From NCBI GenBank assembly GCA_964469555.1, contig CAYYAQ010000221.1:1-6482 (forward strand): a stretch of DNA of 6,482 nucleotides, written 5' to 3'. This document shows, piece by piece, positions 5,913 through 6,482 of the stretch (positions are counted from its first letter, which is position 1; each line of letters begins with the position of its first letter). The notes below the pieces were generated by a model. The model was not told where the DNA came from, did not search any database, and saw only the letters and a program-made list of their open reading frames with translations. Position numbers and translations under genes: made by a program. This stretch comes from CAYYAQ01 sp964469555. GTDB taxonomy: Bacteria; Planctomycetota; UBA1135; UBA2386.

Positions 5913-6120
5913 GTGCGGACTCAACGGAGGTACTTGTTTGCAGCGTGGGCTTGCGCGATGTCGACGGCGCTCGGTCAAGGGCTCGGTCCGCTCGAACTCG
6001 ATCCGGACCTGGACTTGATCAGCGCCAGACTCGGCTTGAAGGGCACCGGTCTACCGTCGCCAGAAGAAGAAGTACGAGAAGGCCAAGCGGGCCAAGAAAG
6101 AGATCGGCGCCAAAAAGTAG
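5913..6120 (+). pseudogene. Small exported protein with probable +1 frameshift into a Lys-rich tail
   Basis: Frame A begins at GTG 5913 with a plausible signal peptide: MRTQRRYLFAAWACAMSTALG, cleaved after ALG. It continues PLELDPDLDLISARLGLKGT up to 6047. Beyond this, frame A (stop TGA 6123-6125) reads an unlikely tail full of rare-looking codons (gta, cga, aga, caa). The +1 frame, from GTC at 6049 to TAG at 6118-6120, encodes a Lys/Arg-rich tail with preferred codons, ending KKKYEKAKRAKKEIGAKK (12 basic residues in the last 23). That frame has no start codon of its own after its TGA at 6037-6039. A single extra base near 6048, or a programmed slip, would join the two into a 68-residue exported basic protein. 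The function is unknown. Alternative starts are TTG 5934, which has GGAGG 3 bases upstream, and ATG 5958; both weaken the signal peptide. Confidence 0.5.
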
Positions 6121-6317
6121 CCTGATCCTGGCCCCCCGATGGTCGCCTGACGTAGGGCGGGCAGACCGGCAACCGGAATCCGCTGGGTCAGAGCCCCCGT
6201 GCCATCGACGCGAAGGGATCGCCGTGTCGCAAAATGCGACATCCCCGGATACCCCGTTGGTAGCCCCCGCAGTTCGGACGAAACCAATCTCGCTAACGAA
6301 TCCATACACGACAACGC
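6121..6317. other. Intergenic stretch between small exported protein and lipoprotein
   Basis: These 197 bases show no credible gene in any frame. The only clear structure is the 17-base dyad at 6225-6241. There is a small CCGG-CAA-CCGG motif near 6168-6178. No terminator with a T run was found after the small gene, and no strong promoter boxes were seen before the ATG at 6318; TACACG at 6305-6310 is a poor -10 candidate. Confidence 0.5.
6225..6241. promoter_or_regulatory. Perfect 7-base dyad, possible operator upstream of lipoprotein gene
   Basis: TGTCGCA (6225-6231), AAA, TGCGACA (6235-6241) is a perfect inverted repeat with a 3-base centre. Its centre is 85 bases before the lipoprotein start. 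The short centre suits a dimeric DNA-binding protein (HTH or Fis-type) better than an RNA hairpin, and there is no T run for termination. No second copy was noticed in the window. Confidence 0.45.
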
Positions 6318-6482
6318 ATGCGGAATCATTCGATAACACTGCTCGGGACTCTCCTTGTTCTCTTCAATGGATGCAGCGGCGGAGGAATCCCGGAGAGCGG
6401 TGGCGGCGCGCGAAAGTCCGGCGAGATCAAGGTCCTCGGGAAGATCGAGATCGTCAACATAACTTCCGTGACGGGCCTGGCG
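6318..6482 (+). CDS. Predicted lipoprotein, N-terminal 55 residues (runs off window)
   Basis: ATG 6318 opens a frame that stays open to the window end. The N-terminus MRNHSITLLGTLLVLFNGCS has an Arg/His n-region, a hydrophobic core and F-N-G-C, with Cys19 as the likely lipidation site (a slightly unusual lipobox because of Phe at -3). It is followed by a Gly/Ser-rich linker (GGGIPESGGGARKSG) typical of mature lipoproteins, then EIKVLGKIEIVNITSVTG, where a beta-rich domain seems to begin. The family is not identifiable from 55 residues. There is no clear ribosome binding site before the ATG. Function unknown; surface or periplasmic location is expected. Confidence 0.7.
   Translation, partial: MRNHSITLLGTLLVLFNGCSGGGIPESGGGARKSGEIKVLGKIEIVNITSVTGLA

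Noticed and set aside
5170..6018. Plus-strand open frame (282 codons) antisense to the phosphatase
   Set aside because: It mirrors the PhoD coding frame, shows no motif, and ends within the small exported-protein gene.
6246..6262. Possible sigma-54 type GG-N10-GC element next to the dyad
   Set aside because: GG at 6247-6248 is followed after 10 bases by GG, not GC, and the dyad is too close to act as an upstream activator site.

Overview
This 6.5 kb window is high-GC bacterial DNA (roughly 60% G+C by eye). It carries seven recognisable genes or gene remnants, several of them for exported or membrane proteins. Two lipoproteins, a secreted PhoD-type phosphatase and a membrane-anchored SGNH protein indicate a Gram-negative-type cell with a busy envelope. 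The mix of PhoD, SGNH and SprT-like proteins with unrecognised lipoproteins and few clear Shine-Dalgarno sites resembles Planctomycetota or similar free-living environmental bacteria. That placement is a low-confidence inference; no rRNA or marker gene is present.

Left part, + strand: the C-terminal part of a sodium/solute symporter (2-631), a 155-base spacer, a 313-residue lipoprotein of unknown function (787-1728), and a SprT-like zinc-metalloprotease-fold protein (about 1753-2544). The two complete genes have a TAnnnT hexamer exactly 6 bases before the ATG and no clear ribosome binding site, which suggests leaderless transcripts. A three-arm inverted repeat (1728-1763) covers the start of the SprT-like gene.

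Middle and right, - strand: a three-gene run reading right to left. It holds a secreted PhoD-family metallophosphatase (5808-4351), an unknown 189-residue protein coupled to it by an ATGA overlap (4354-3785), and after 32 bases an SGNH/GDSL-type protein (3752-2535). The SGNH frame is intact over 405 codons except for one in-frame TAG at codon 155. Its last 10 bases overlap the end of the convergent SprT-like gene. A secreted phosphatase beside a membrane-anchored esterase-like protein suggests joint processing of an envelope or environmental substrate, but this is inference.

Right edge, + strand: a 104-base divergent spacer with competing stem-loops, then a short signal-peptide gene whose lysine-rich tail lies in the +1 frame (probable frameshift). 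A 197-base intergenic stretch with a perfect 17-base dyad follows, and then the first 55 codons of another lipoprotein that runs off the window.

The observations most worth checking are the amber codon in the SGNH gene, the frameshift in the small exported-protein gene, and the alternative hairpins at 5858-5910. No CRISPR array, insertion sequence, rRNA or acceptable tRNA was seen.
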